From Chryseobacterium soli (GTDB taxonomy: Bacteria; Bacteroidota; Bacteroidia; Flavobacteriales; Weeksellaceae): 64,000 bases of DNA. A model generated the notes under the pieces. The model saw only the letters and a program-made list of their open reading frames with translations, was not told the DNA's origin and made no database searches. The position numbers and the translations under genes were made by a program. Below are positions 15,004 through 24,095 of this stretch, piece by piece. The stretch spans positions 930,001 to 994,000 of the forward strand of contig NZ_JPRH01000001.1 in assembly GCF_000737705.1 (NCBI RefSeq), given 5' to 3'. Within the stretch, counting starts at the first letter, position 1, and every line of letters starts with the position of its first letter.

Positions 15004-17142
15004 ATGAAGAAGAAAGTGCTTTCTATACTGTCACTGTCCACGATTTTCTGGATCAGTGCACAGCAAAAAGATTCTCTTAATCAGAAGAAGATAGAAGAAG
15101 TTGTCATCACCGGGCAGTACATGCAGCAATCCATCAACAAATCTATCTATAAAGTTGAAGTAATTGATGCACAGCAGATTAAAAATATGGCTGTAACCAA
15201 CGTTGCAGAAGTTCTCAATCAAAATCTTAATATCCTGATTCAGCCCAATAGAGGCAGTGGTGATTCCAATGCCAATATTATGGGATTGAGTGGTGAATAT
15301 ACCAAAATACTGATCGACAATATTCCGGTGGTAAGTGACCAGGGAATGGGAAATCTTGTTGATCTTACTAAATTGAATGTCAATAACATAGAGCGTATTG
15401 AGATTGTAAAAGGATCAATGGGAGTAGAATATGGTAATAATGCAGTAGCAGGAGTGATCAATATCATTACCAAAAAAACGTATTCTAAAAAATTCAATGC
15501 ATTGCTTTCTTTACAGGAAGAAACCGTAGGAAAGGATTATGACTGGTTTAAAAAAGGAAACGGAAGACACATTCAATCCTTAAACTTAGGATATAAATTA
15601 TCTGAAAACTGGACGATTACAGCAGATATAAATCATAATGATTTTCAGGGATATAAAGGAAAATACAATGGATATAAATATTTCAATCCGGATAATGACA
15701 ATCTTAGAGGTTATGAATGGCAGCCAAAAGATCAGCTGATTACCAATGCTGCAGTTCGGTATTCCAAAAACAATACGACCTTATTTTATAAGATCAACTT
15801 CCTTTCAGAAAATATCAATTTCTACGATCCGAGAGTGACTTCACTTCCATTGGGTGAGGGTCAGAGAACCTTCACATCAGATGATAAGGATTATTTTACC
15901 AAAAGATGGATTCATCAGTTTAATATCCAGACCAAACTTGGAAGGATCAATTATAATGGTGATTTCTCTTACCAAAGCCAGGAAAGAAAATATCAGGATT
16001 ACAAATATGATGTTCCGAACAGAAGGGAAATTTCAAGAGATGAAAAAAATACGTTTTACAAATCTGAAGTGTTGTACTCAAGAGGGATGTTCAGTAATTT
16101 TCTGGATAGTGAAAAATTCAATTTCCAGCTTGGATATGAATTAGACAGGACCAAAGGTTTTGCCGATAGCTCTACGGGAACTTTCGGAACTACAGGTAAG
16201 GATAATATCAACAGAACGATCTTCAATTATGCCAATTTCCTGTCTGCGGAATGGAAAGTTATTGATAATCTTTCCGTACGTCCTGGAGTACGATTGGCTT
16301 TAAGCGATAAATTTGATTCTCAATTTAATTATTCATTTACCGCAAAATATAATTTTACGGAAAACTCAGATCTTCGGGGAATTTTCGGTTCTGCCAACAG
16401 ATTTCCAACGTATGATGAGTTGTATACGTATTTAGTGGATAACAACCACGATATCAGAGGAAACGAAAACCTGAAACCTGAAACCGGATATTCAGCAGGA
16501 CTGTTCTGGGATTATATCACCCATTCTTCTGCAGGGTGGAAATTCAATTTCAGCCTTTCAGGAATGTATCTGAATGTAAAAAACAGAATCGAAAGTGTGA
16601 TTACCAATCCAAGCCCGCTTCAATATACTTATGTAAATGTTGATAATTATAAATCGATACTATTCGGTGGCGGGGTGAATGTAAGAAAAGGAGACTGGAG
16701 CATCAATACAGGAGTTTCTGCCATGGGAATATCCAGAGTGATGAATACCGGAAATCTTACTTCGCCGGATGATTTCAACTACTATGTGGAAGCAAACTTA
16801 GGCACCAACTATACATTACCTTCTACCAAAACGATTTTCGCACTTTATTACAAATATACAGGGAAAAGCAGACAATATGTTCATAAAGCAGATGCAAAGG
16901 ATCCAACAAATCCGGGAGAATATGTGCTAGGAGAAATTGATGCTTTCAATATGATGAATTTTACCGTTTCGCAGCCTTTCTTCAATAATCATGTGGAATT
17001 AAGCTTAGGAGTAAAAAATATTTTTGATGTTTCATCCATCAGAAATACCACGGTTGCCGGAGACAGTCATAATGCAGGTGCCGATAACCAGAATCTTTTC
17101 TATGGCAGAAGTTATTTTGCCCGTCTCAATTATAATTTTTAA
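15004..17142 (+). CDS. TonB-dependent heme receptor
   Basis: A 712-aa outer-membrane receptor: signal peptide to about residue 19, TonB-box-like segment IEEVVITGQ near 30, plug domain to about 160 (IERIEIVKGSMGVEYGNNAV is typical), then a beta barrel ending in the aromatic YNF. In the barrel, FPTYDELYTYL followed about 18 residues later by NENLKPET resembles the FRAP and NPNL region of heme receptors such as HmuR. HmuY, an ABC heme importer and HmuS follow in one operon, which supports heme as the substrate. The promoter has Fur-like boxes. Confidence 0.88.
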   Translation: MKKKVLSILSLSTIFWISAQQKDSLNQKKIEEVVITGQYMQQSINKSIYKVEVIDAQQIKNMAVTNVAEVLNQNLNILIQPNRGSGDSNANIMGLSGEYTKILIDNIPVVSDQGMGNLVDLTKLNVNNIERIEIVKGSMGVEYGNNAVAGVINIITKKTYSKKFNALLSLQEETVGKDYDWFKKGNGRHIQSLNLGYKLSENWTITADINHNDFQGYKGKYNGYKYFNPDNDNLRGYEWQPKDQLITNAAVRYSKNNTTLFYKINFLSENINFYDPRVTSLPLGEGQRTFTSDDKDYFTKRWIHQFNIQTKLGRINYNGDFSYQSQERKYQDYKYDVPNRREISRDEKNTFYKSEVLYSRGMFSNFLDSEKFNFQLGYELDRTKGFADSSTGTFGTTGKDNINRTIFNYANFLSAEWKVIDNLSVRPGVRLALSDKFDSQFNYSFTAKYNFTENSDLRGIFGSANRFPTYDELYTYLVDNNHDIRGNENLKPETGYSAGLFWDYITHSSAGWKFNFSLSGMYLNVKNRIESVITNPSPLQYTYVNVDNYKSILFGGGVNVRKGDWSINTGVSAMGISRVMNTGNLTSPDDFNYYVEANLGTNYTLPSTKTIFALYYKYTGKSRQYVHKADAKDPTNPGEYVLGEIDAFNMMNFTVSQPFFNNHVELSLGVKNIFDVSSIRNTTVAGDSHNAGADNQNLFYGRSYFARLNYNF

Positions 17143-17152
17143 AAGAACTACA

Positions 17153-18277
17153 ATGAAAAAAATACTTTTTTGCCTTGTAATAGGGGCTTCATTTATTTCA
17201 CAATCTTGTATTAATGATAATGAAGATGCGGTCGCAGTAGCTCCCATTGAAGGGGCAATTGCAGATCCCAGGGTAGGAGGTGCCACGCAGCCCAACCAGG
17301 TCTGGATTGATCTTAGTGAAATTGACCCTGTTACGAAAGGGCCTGTACAAAAATTAACTAAAAGAACAGATTGGGATCTTGCGTTCTATTCCGGAAATGC
17401 CTTTAAAGTTGTTTTAAACTCGTCCATTATGATGGCAGCAGCAAAAATCCCTAATGTAACAACTTTCGAGCAGGTAACGGAGGCAAGCGTTTCTACCTTA
17501 AAAAACCAAGTTCAGGTTGCTAACTTCAATCCAGCCAACGAAATTTATATTGATAGTGTAAAAGGAAATTTTCCAACAGATTACACTGCCATTGACGAGA
17601 TCAAAGCCAATGATTCGGAAAACGGAATTTACCTTGTGAATATGGGTAAAGAAATTTATACGGGAAGTGTTGCGGTAGGATCTGTAACCACAGGAGGAGA
17701 CAGCAGAGGCTGGAAAAAAGTTCAGATTGTAAGAGCTGGTGACGGATACAAAGTAAAATCTGCGGATCTGGACGGGTCCAATTATTCTGAGATTGTCGTC
17801 GCTAAAAATACAGCATACAACTACAATTTTGTAAGCCTTAAAAATAAGAAAGAAGTAGTTATTCAGCCTGAAAAGAACAAGTGGGATCTTTGTTTTACAG
17901 TATTCACCAATGTAATTTCCGGAGCGGGAAGCTATATCTATGCTGATTTTGTAAATAATAATAATGTGGGCGGAGTAGGAGCTTATGAAGTGATGGTAAC
18001 TTCAGGATCCGGACTGGATGCCTATAATAATTTTAAAATTGGGAATGTAGATCAGTCTAAATTTATTTATAATGACCACAGAGTAATTGGTGCAGACTGG
18101 AGAAATCCCGTTGGCAATAACGGTCTTGAAGTCTATGGTGATCGTTTCTATGTAATTAAAGATGCGGAAGGATATTACTTCAAACTGAAATTTACCAGAC
18201 TTACGAAAAGTACAACAGACGGAACTGGTGTAGCTGGCGAAAGAGGGTTCCCTCAATTTGAATATAAGCCTTTATAA
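17153..18277 (+). CDS. hmuY: HmuY-family heme-binding lipoprotein
   Basis: A 374-aa lipoprotein from ATG at 17153, ten bases after the receptor stop; the open frame extends further upstream only inside the receptor gene. The lipobox is SQSC near residue 20. HmuY signatures are TDWDLAFYSGNAFKVVLNSS near residue 75 and KNKWDLCFTVF near 240, with the C-terminal strand block YYFKLKFTRL and FEYKPL. HmuY takes heme from host proteins and passes it to the TonB receptor. It is the lipoprotein partner in an order that matches hmuR-hmuY systems. Confidence 0.85.
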   Translation: MKKILFCLVIGASFISQSCINDNEDAVAVAPIEGAIADPRVGGATQPNQVWIDLSEIDPVTKGPVQKLTKRTDWDLAFYSGNAFKVVLNSSIMMAAAKIPNVTTFEQVTEASVSTLKNQVQVANFNPANEIYIDSVKGNFPTDYTAIDEIKANDSENGIYLVNMGKEIYTGSVAVGSVTTGGDSRGWKKVQIVRAGDGYKVKSADLDGSNYSEIVVAKNTAYNYNFVSLKNKKEVVIQPEKNKWDLCFTVFTNVISGAGSYIYADFVNNNNVGGVGAYEVMVTSGSGLDAYNNFKIGNVDQSKFIYNDHRVIGADWRNPVGNNGLEVYGDRFYVIKDAEGYYFKLKFTRLTKSTTDGTGVAGERGFPQFEYKPL

Positions 18278-18299
18278 TAAATCAAATAAATAGTATATC

Positions 18300-19178
18300 A
18301 TGAAAAAAATCATTCTGGTAGCGTCTGTTCTTTTAGCAGTGTATTCATGCAAAAAAGAAGAAGGGGCTAAAAAAGAAAATGCAACAGAAACCTCTTCTGA
18401 AGCGCCAAAAAGCAATAATAAAATCGTTACCCTGAGTGGCGGTGTTACAGAAATAATCAGTGCCTTAGGACACGAGAAAGAAATCGTAGGATACGATGTT
18501 ACCAGTACATATCCCGAATCTTTAAAAGCTACGGCTAAAGATTTAGGTCACGTAAGATCAATGACTATCGAGCCGATTATGGCGGTACAGCCTACCTTAG
18601 TACTTGCTTCTAATAAAGATGTAAACCCGGAATTACTAGGAAAGATCAAAGCGTCAGGAATTAAAGCTGAGGTTTTTGATCAGGAATTTACAGTAGCAGG
18701 AACTAAAAAATTAATAGAGCAGGTGGCAAAAGCCTTAGGCAATACAGATTATCAGAAATTGAATGATAAAATCGATGCTGACCTTAAGCAGATCCAGCCG
18801 ATTGCTAAAAAGCCAAAAGTTTTATTCATCTATGCCAGAGGAAATATGCTGATGGTTTCAGGAACAAAAACTCCAATGGATGCATTGATCGGCCTTGCAG
18901 GCGGACAAAATGCTGTAACTGATTTCGAAGATTTCAAACCATTAACTCCTGAAGCAGTTGTAAAAGCTAACCCGGATGTATTATTTTTCTTCTCAACAGG
19001 ATTACAGGGTGCCGGAGGAAACGAAGGTGCATTGAAAATGCCGGGTGTTTCTCAGACCAACGCTGGTAAAAACAAGAAGATCATCGCAATGGACGGAGGC
19101 TTGGTTTCAAGTTTCGGACCAAGATTAGGAGAGGCTGCAGTAGGATTAAACAAACTATTAATTGAGAACACAAAGTAA
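18300..19178 (+). CDS. hmuT: Heme ABC transporter substrate-binding lipoprotein
   Basis: A 292-aa class III periplasmic binding protein. The lipobox is AVYSC near residue 16, followed by an acidic and Ala-rich linker, then the TroA-like fold beginning IVTLSGGVTEIISALGHE near 40. It probably delivers heme to the permease encoded next. The last 17 bases overlap the start of the permease gene. Confidence 0.87.
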   Translation: MKKIILVASVLLAVYSCKKEEGAKKENATETSSEAPKSNNKIVTLSGGVTEIISALGHEKEIVGYDVTSTYPESLKATAKDLGHVRSMTIEPIMAVQPTLVLASNKDVNPELLGKIKASGIKAEVFDQEFTVAGTKKLIEQVAKALGNTDYQKLNDKIDADLKQIQPIAKKPKVLFIYARGNMLMVSGTKTPMDALIGLAGGQNAVTDFEDFKPLTPEAVVKANPDVLFFFSTGLQGAGGNEGALKMPGVSQTNAGKNKKIIAMDGGLVSSFGPRLGEAAVGLNKLLIENTK

Positions 19179-20202
19179 ATTATACTTTTACTTAACGATA
19201 AGTGCCATACTGCTTGTCATCATAGCAGTATGGTCTCTCAATACAGGGGTTTACGACTTCGGTGGTAGATCTGCGTTTGAAGTGTTAGGAAAAGTAATCG
19301 CAGGAGACACAAGTTTATCGTTAAGTGATAAATATGTGATATGGGATGTAAGAGCATCCAGAATTGTCATGGCCATTCTTATCGGAAGTATGCTGGCAGT
19401 TTCAGGAACCAGCCTGCAGGGGCTGTTTAAAAATCCTTTGGCAACCGGGGAAGCGATAGGTTTAACTTCAGGAGCTACATTACTTGCTGCCATTGCCATT
19501 GTTTTAGGAGGACATTTCAAACAATATCTTCCTGAAATGGTGCAGTTTTCACTGGTAGGTATTTCAGCTTTTTTAGGCGCCTTATTAGCCATGATGCTGG
19601 TGTACAGAATTTCCACAAGCGGAGGAAAAACCAATGTGGTGATGATGCTGTTAAGCGGTGTTGCCATTACCTCTATCGGGTTTTCAATTACAGGTTTTCT
19701 GATTTATATTTCTAAAGATGATCAGCTAAGGGATCTTACCTTCTGGAATATGGGAAGCCTCGCGGCCGCAACCTGGACGAAAAATATCATTTTAACCGTA
19801 GTTCTGATTATCTCCTATATCATCCTGGTTCCGCAGGGTAAAGCATTGAATGCAATGATGCTGGGCGAAAAAGATGCTGAACACTTAGGAATCAATGTAG
19901 AAAGGCTGAAAAAGCAGATTGTGATCATCACTTCCTTAATGGTGGGAACATGTGTCGCATTTTCAGGAACTATTGGTTTTGTAGGGCTTATCGTACCCTA
20001 TATTTTAAGACTTTTATTCAAATCAAATTATACGTTCATTTTACCGTTGTCAACCATTTGCGGAAGCATTTTACTGTTGATTGCAGATACTTTCAGCAGA
20101 AGTATTGTGGCTCCTTCAGAGTTGCCGATTGGTATTTTGACCTCTCTCATAGGAGGCCCTATTTTTATCGCTATTCTGCTCAAATTTAAAAAATTGCTAT
20201 AA
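19162..20202 (+). CDS. hmuU: Heme ABC transporter permease, FecCD family
   Basis: A 346-aa inner-membrane protein with about ten helices. Family motifs include SGTSLQGLFKNPLATGEAIG near residue 75 and the cytoplasmic loop GEKDAEHLGINV near 233 that contacts the ATPase. The start is TTG at 19162, inside the end of the binding-protein gene; the next in-frame ATG comes after the first membrane helix, so an alternative start codon is needed to keep that helix. It overlaps the ATPase gene by one base (TAATG). Confidence 0.88.
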   Translation: MRTQSKLYFYLTISAILLVIIAVWSLNTGVYDFGGRSAFEVLGKVIAGDTSLSLSDKYVIWDVRASRIVMAILIGSMLAVSGTSLQGLFKNPLATGEAIGLTSGATLLAAIAIVLGGHFKQYLPEMVQFSLVGISAFLGALLAMMLVYRISTSGGKTNVVMMLLSGVAITSIGFSITGFLIYISKDDQLRDLTFWNMGSLAAATWTKNIILTVVLIISYIILVPQGKALNAMMLGEKDAEHLGINVERLKKQIVIITSLMVGTCVAFSGTIGFVGLIVPYILRLLFKSNYTFILPLSTICGSILLLIADTFSRSIVAPSELPIGILTSLIGGPIFIAILLKFKKLL

Positions 20203-20975
20203 TGATAAAAGCACATCAGGTCAGTTACAAGCATAAAGAATTTCATATTCTGGATGGCATAAATGTCTCTGTGGAATATGGCGAATTTCTAGCAATTGTC
20301 GGCCCCAACGGAGCTGGAAAATCCAGTCTTCTGAGTGTTTTAGCTAATGAAGTAAAACAGGGAAAACAAAATATTGTATTTAAAGACAAACCTATTACAG
20401 ACTGGGAAGTGAAGGAATTATCTCGGCATAAAGCTAAATTTTCCCAGCACAACAGCAATGACATCACATTAGAAGTAAAAGATGTGGTCATGATGGGCAG
20501 GTATCCATATTTCGATGCGCAGCCCAGAAAAGAAGACCTCGAAGCCATGAATAATATGATGTATGAAACCGATGTTTTTCATTTGAAAGACAGGGAATAC
20601 AATACATTATCAGGAGGAGAAAAGCAGCGTGTACATCTTTCAAGAGTGATGGCACAGCTTCAGAATGACATAGCTCATAAACTTCTTTTCTTAGATGAAC
20701 CGTTAAATAATTTAGACGTAAAACATCAGTATAAAGCGTTGGAAATTATTAAAAAATTTACGCAGAAAGCCAATTCAGCTATTGTTGTGTTGCATGATCT
20801 CAATCTGGCAGCGCAGTTTGCAGATAAAATTTTACTGATGAAATCAGGGAAAGTTGCAGCCCACGGAACACCACAGGAAGTTTTCACTGCTGATACCATC
20901 AGCAAAGCCTATAATTTTCCGTGTACCATCTGTGACCATCCCATTACAAATAACCCAATGATCATTTTTGGATAA
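20202..20975 (+). CDS. hmuV: Heme ABC transporter ATPase
   Basis: A 257-aa ABC ATPase with Walker A GPNGAGKSSL near residue 34, signature LSGGEKQRVHLSR near 140, Walker B LLFLDEPLNNLD near 165 and the switch His in VLHDLN near 198. Length and order (binding protein, permease, ATPase) match heme importers of the HmuTUV type. Translational coupling with the permease is likely from the one-base overlap. Confidence 0.9.
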   Translation: MIKAHQVSYKHKEFHILDGINVSVEYGEFLAIVGPNGAGKSSLLSVLANEVKQGKQNIVFKDKPITDWEVKELSRHKAKFSQHNSNDITLEVKDVVMMGRYPYFDAQPRKEDLEAMNNMMYETDVFHLKDREYNTLSGGEKQRVHLSRVMAQLQNDIAHKLLFLDEPLNNLDVKHQYKALEIIKKFTQKANSAIVVLHDLNLAAQFADKILLMKSGKVAAHGTPQEVFTADTISKAYNFPCTICDHPITNNPMIIFG

Positions 20976-20977
20976 CT

Positions 20978-21628
20978 ATGGAAAAAGATGAACTGAAAAT
21001 CCTTGCCCAACATCTTGCCAATCCCCAGGGAGAAAAAGGAATTGAGATCGGCGAGATGATGAATGCCACCAACATAGGGATGACCCTGGAAAGCATCAGA
21101 ACTCTTCTGATAGAAGATAATGAACATATCCTTGAAATAGGCCACGGAAACGCCGGACACCTGAAAAGTATTTTATCTGTTGCTAACAATATACAATACA
21201 CAGGAATCGATATTTCTGAAACCATGCATCAGGAAGCCAAAAGCTTAAATAAAGCATTTGAAAATCAGGCTGATTTTGTTTTGTATGAAGGAAAAAAACT
21301 TCCTTTTCAAGACAAGACGTTCGATAAAATATGTACGGTGAATACCGTCTATTTTTGGGAAGAACCCGTTGAATTTTTAAATGAAATTTACAGAGTTCTG
21401 AAGGATGGCGGAACCTTTGTTTTAACGTTTGGACAAAGAGATTTCATGGAAAGACTTCCTTTTACTGAGTATAATTTTACTTTATACAACAACGATGAAA
21501 TGGAAGAACTAGTTTCTAAAAGTCATTTTAAAAGAATGAAAATTTCTGAAAAAGAAGAAAAAATTACAAGCAAAACCGAAAACGAAAAAATAAAAAGAAT
21601 TTATACAGTTTTAACCATAAAAAAATAA
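20978..21628 (+). CDS. Class I SAM-dependent methyltransferase in heme operon
   Basis: A 216-aa Rossmann-fold methyltransferase: motif I HILEIGHGNAGHL near residue 47, acidic end of strand two GIDIS near 74, and the post-II region ICTVNTVYFWEEP near 115. It has no radical-SAM Cys motif, so it is not a HutW-like anaerobic heme enzyme. It lies two bases after hmuV and seven before hmuS, firmly inside the heme operon, which suggests action on heme, a heme breakdown product or a related small molecule, but the substrate is unknown. Confidence 0.8.
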   Translation: MEKDELKILAQHLANPQGEKGIEIGEMMNATNIGMTLESIRTLLIEDNEHILEIGHGNAGHLKSILSVANNIQYTGIDISETMHQEAKSLNKAFENQADFVLYEGKKLPFQDKTFDKICTVNTVYFWEEPVEFLNEIYRVLKDGGTFVLTFGQRDFMERLPFTEYNFTLYNNDEMEELVSKSHFKRMKISEKEEKITSKTENEKIKRIYTVLTIKK

Positions 21629-21635
21629 TAATACA

Positions 21636-22664
21636 ATGAGCACATTAGTAAACGATCTCAAAAGTAAGTGGGAAGCTCTGAAAGCAGAAAATCCACATGT
21701 AAGAATAAGAAATGCTGCTGTAGAATTAGGCGTAAGCGAAGCTGAACTATTAATAACAAGTATAGGTGAAGGCGTGACCGTTTTAAAGCCGGAATTCCAG
21801 AATATCCTGACTGATGTAGAACAATTAGGAAAAGTAATGGCGCTTACCCGTAATGATGAGTGTGTAAATGAGAGAAAAGGAACCTACCTGAACGGAGATT
21901 TCAGCAGTCCCCATGCACAGCTTTTCGTTGGAGAGGATATCGACCTTAGAATTTTCCTTAGCGCATGGAAGTTTGCTTTCGGCGTTGTGGAAGGAGACAG
22001 AAAAAGTCTTCAGTTCTTTGGAAAAGACGGATTGGCTCTGCATAAAATCTATTTGACAAAAGACAGCAATGCAGAAGCTTTCGATGCGATCGTTGAAAAA
22101 TTCAAAGCGGAAGATCAGAATGTGGAATTTACTTTTGAAGCGGTAGCTCCAAAACCGGCTGAAAAACCGGATTCTGAAATTGATGCAGAAGGATTTAAAA
22201 AATCGTGGACAGAATTAAAAGATACTCATGATTTCTTCATGATGACAAGAAAATTCGGAGTAAGCAGAACACAGGCTTTACGTTTGGCTCCTGAAGGATA
22301 TGCTACCAAAATTGATAATGCTAAAGTGGTCAATGTTCTTGAAGATGCTTCTGAAAAGAGCCTTCCGATCATGGTTTTTGTTGGAAATAGAGGCCTTATC
22401 CAGATTCACACAGGAGAGGTGAAAAAAGTTCTTTGGCACCAGCAGTGGTTCAACGTCATGGATCCTGATTTCAACTTACATTTGGATGTAACGAAAATTG
22501 CAGAAGCATGGATCGTTAAAAAACCTACTGAAGACGGAGAAGTTACCGCTATTGAAGTATTTAATAAAGAAGGGGATTTTATCGTTCAGTTCTTTGGAAA
22601 AAGAAAACCTGGAATTCCAGAACTTCAGGAGTGGAAAGATCTTGTTGCTTCTTTAGAGAATTAA
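21636..22664 (+). CDS. hmuS: HmuS/HemS-family heme-handling protein
   Basis: A 342-aa cytosolic protein with the two-fold repeat of the HemS/ChuS family: first half about residues 25-170, second half from about 180. GNRGLIQIHTGEV near residue 250 holds the His that is the heme ligand in HemS-type proteins, and VLWHQQWFN follows. These proteins accept imported heme and in some species break it open. It is the last gene of the operon, with a good terminator after it. Confidence 0.9.
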   Translation: MSTLVNDLKSKWEALKAENPHVRIRNAAVELGVSEAELLITSIGEGVTVLKPEFQNILTDVEQLGKVMALTRNDECVNERKGTYLNGDFSSPHAQLFVGEDIDLRIFLSAWKFAFGVVEGDRKSLQFFGKDGLALHKIYLTKDSNAEAFDAIVEKFKAEDQNVEFTFEAVAPKPAEKPDSEIDAEGFKKSWTELKDTHDFFMMTRKFGVSRTQALRLAPEGYATKIDNAKVVNVLEDASEKSLPIMVFVGNRGLIQIHTGEVKKVLWHQQWFNVMDPDFNLHLDVTKIAEAWIVKKPTEDGEVTAIEVFNKEGDFIVQFFGKRKPGIPELQEWKDLVASLEN

Positions 22665-22686
22665 TAATTAGATGATTTGAATGGAG

Positions 22687-22715
22687 GCCGTTTTGTTTTT
22701 TCAAGACGGCTTTTT
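22687..22715 (+). terminator. Heme operon terminator
   Basis: The stem GCCGTTTTG/CAAGACGGC (eight of nine pairs plus one wobble) with a T6 loop is followed by TTTTTA. It comes 23 bp after the hmuS stop. Confidence 0.85.
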
Positions 22716-22760
22716 ATTTCATTTAAATATAATAGTAATAAAACTGATTTTTTAACTATT

Positions 22761-22925
22761 AAATCGCAAAGACGCAATACTATAGGTTAGATCATGTTTT
22801 TAAGGCGCAAGGATTTTATCGCAGATAAAATTTATAACGTTGTAGATGAATACTTGCTGAAAATTTTTAATTTTCTTGCGCCTTAATGTTTCCTAAAAAT
22901 CCAAATCTTTGCGCCTTTGCGATTT
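22761..22925. repeat. REP/MITE-like nested palindrome, 165 bp
   Basis: Outer 18-bp inverted ends (22761-22778 and 22908-22925, 16 of 18 matches, AAATCGCAAAGRCGCAAW) enclose a second pair TTAAGGCGCAAG/CTTGCGCCTTAA (22800-22811 and 22875-22886, perfect) and a small hairpin ATTTTATC-GCA-GATAAAAT (22813-22831). The element fills most of the gap between hmuS and the ChaN-like gene and encodes nothing. Confidence 0.75.
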
Positions 22926-23026
22926 CCAACAAAAAAACATTAAATTTTCAAGGAAGCTGCTTGATAAAAAATTGGTGATATTTGTGAAAATAATTAATAT
23001 TAAAAAAATCATTAAAATTCAATACA

Positions 23027-23899
23027 ATGAAAAATATTTTCATCGCGATATTGTTTGTCGGCTTTTGTTCATTACATGCTCAAAACTTCAAGGCCTATCA
23101 ATTTTATGATCAAAAAGGAAAGGAAATCAAGACATATAAATTGGTTAAAGAGCTGGCACAATATGATGTGGTTTTCTTTGGTGAAAATCACAACAGTTCA
23201 ATCAATCACTGGCTTCAGCTGAAAATTACCGAAGCTTTATATGAAAAGAAAAACGGCCAGATTATGCTGGGTGCGGAAATGTTTGAAAGAGACAATCAAT
23301 TCCAGTTAAACCAATATCTGAGTGGGAAATTTGATGCGAAAACGCTGAAAGATTCTGCCCGCTTATGGAATAATTACCCGACCGATTATAAACCGCTGGT
23401 AGATTTTGCCAAAGATAAAAAGCTAACCTTTGTTGCGACTAATATTCCGAGAAGATATGCTTCTCAGACGTCAAAAGAAGGTCTAGAATCACTCAATAGA
23501 TTAAGTGAAAAAGAAAAAACATACATCGCACAACTTCCAATTAAAGTTACGCTGGATACTCCCGGCTATACGGAAATGAAAGCAATGATGGGCGAACATG
23601 CAGAAGGGACTAAGGTAATGAACTTTATTGCTGCCCAGGCTACAAAAGATGCCACCATGGCTGAATCTATTCTGAAAAGCTGGCAGGCCGGAAAAACGTT
23701 TATTCACTATAATGGAAATTACCACAGCAAAGAATTTGGAGGAATTTACTGGTACATCAAACAGAAAAATCCAACCTTGAAAATGGCGGTGATCTCTGTT
23801 TTTGAATCTGAAAATCCTGAATTGAAAGTTCCTGAAAAAGAGTATAAGCCCACGGAGTTCAATCTGATTATTCCGACGGATATGACGAAGACTTTTTAG
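23027..23899 (+). CDS. ChaN-family heme-binding-like protein
   Basis: A 290-aa exported protein with a signal peptide ending HAQ near residue 19. It matches the ChaN/Tiki-like fold: VVFFGENHNS near residue 43, MLGAEMFERDNQF near 80, ATNIPRRYA near 143 and the late FIHYNGNYHS near 225. ChaN from Campylobacter is an iron-regulated heme-binding lipoprotein; this one lacks a lipobox. It lies just beyond the heme operon with its own possible -7 element GATATTTG (22977-22984). Confidence 0.82.
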   Translation: MKNIFIAILFVGFCSLHAQNFKAYQFYDQKGKEIKTYKLVKELAQYDVVFFGENHNSSINHWLQLKITEALYEKKNGQIMLGAEMFERDNQFQLNQYLSGKFDAKTLKDSARLWNNYPTDYKPLVDFAKDKKLTFVATNIPRRYASQTSKEGLESLNRLSEKEKTYIAQLPIKVTLDTPGYTEMKAMMGEHAEGTKVMNFIAAQATKDATMAESILKSWQAGKTFIHYNGNYHSKEFGGIYWYIKQKNPTLKMAVISVFESENPELKVPEKEYKPTEFNLIIPTDMTKTF

Positions 23900-23908
23900 G
23901 TTGTGTCG

Positions 23909-23937
23909 CTCGCAGATTGAGCAGATCATGCAGATTT
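23909..23937 (+). repeat. Dispersed repeat copy, CTCGCAGATT type
   Basis: A 29-nt unit beginning CTCGCAGATT and ending GCAGATTT. An inverted, diverged copy (23 of 29 matches) lies at 63825-63853. Both are directly downstream of genes. Confidence 0.5.
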
Positions 23938-23994
23938 TTTATTATGAAAAATGCGTGAAATCTGTGGTTAAAAAAAATACTGAATATATTCATA

Positions 23995-24018
23995 AGAAAT
24001 GGGCTTTAGCCCATTTCT
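23995..24018. terminator. Terminator of ChaN-like gene
   Basis: The perfect 11-bp stem AGAAATGGGCT/AGCCCATTTCT with a 2-nt loop is followed by ATTTTA. Confidence 0.75.
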
Positions 24019-24095
24019 ATTTTATGAAAACAAATCAAAAGGTTCTAGCCAAAACCTGATTCGCAATTTCTATATTTGTATAACATTCAATACTA

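Noticed and set aside
14910..15041. N-terminal extension of the minus-strand T9SS gene
   Set aside because: A signal peptide begins at 14909, and the extension would cover both Fur-like boxes and the start of the TonB receptor gene.
17024..17152. N-terminal extension of HmuY
   Set aside because: It lies within the receptor gene in another frame; the lipoprotein signal begins at 17153.
22909..23109. 66-codon frame ahead of the ChaN-like gene
   Set aside because: It starts in the palindromic repeat and runs into the ChaN-like signal peptide in another frame.
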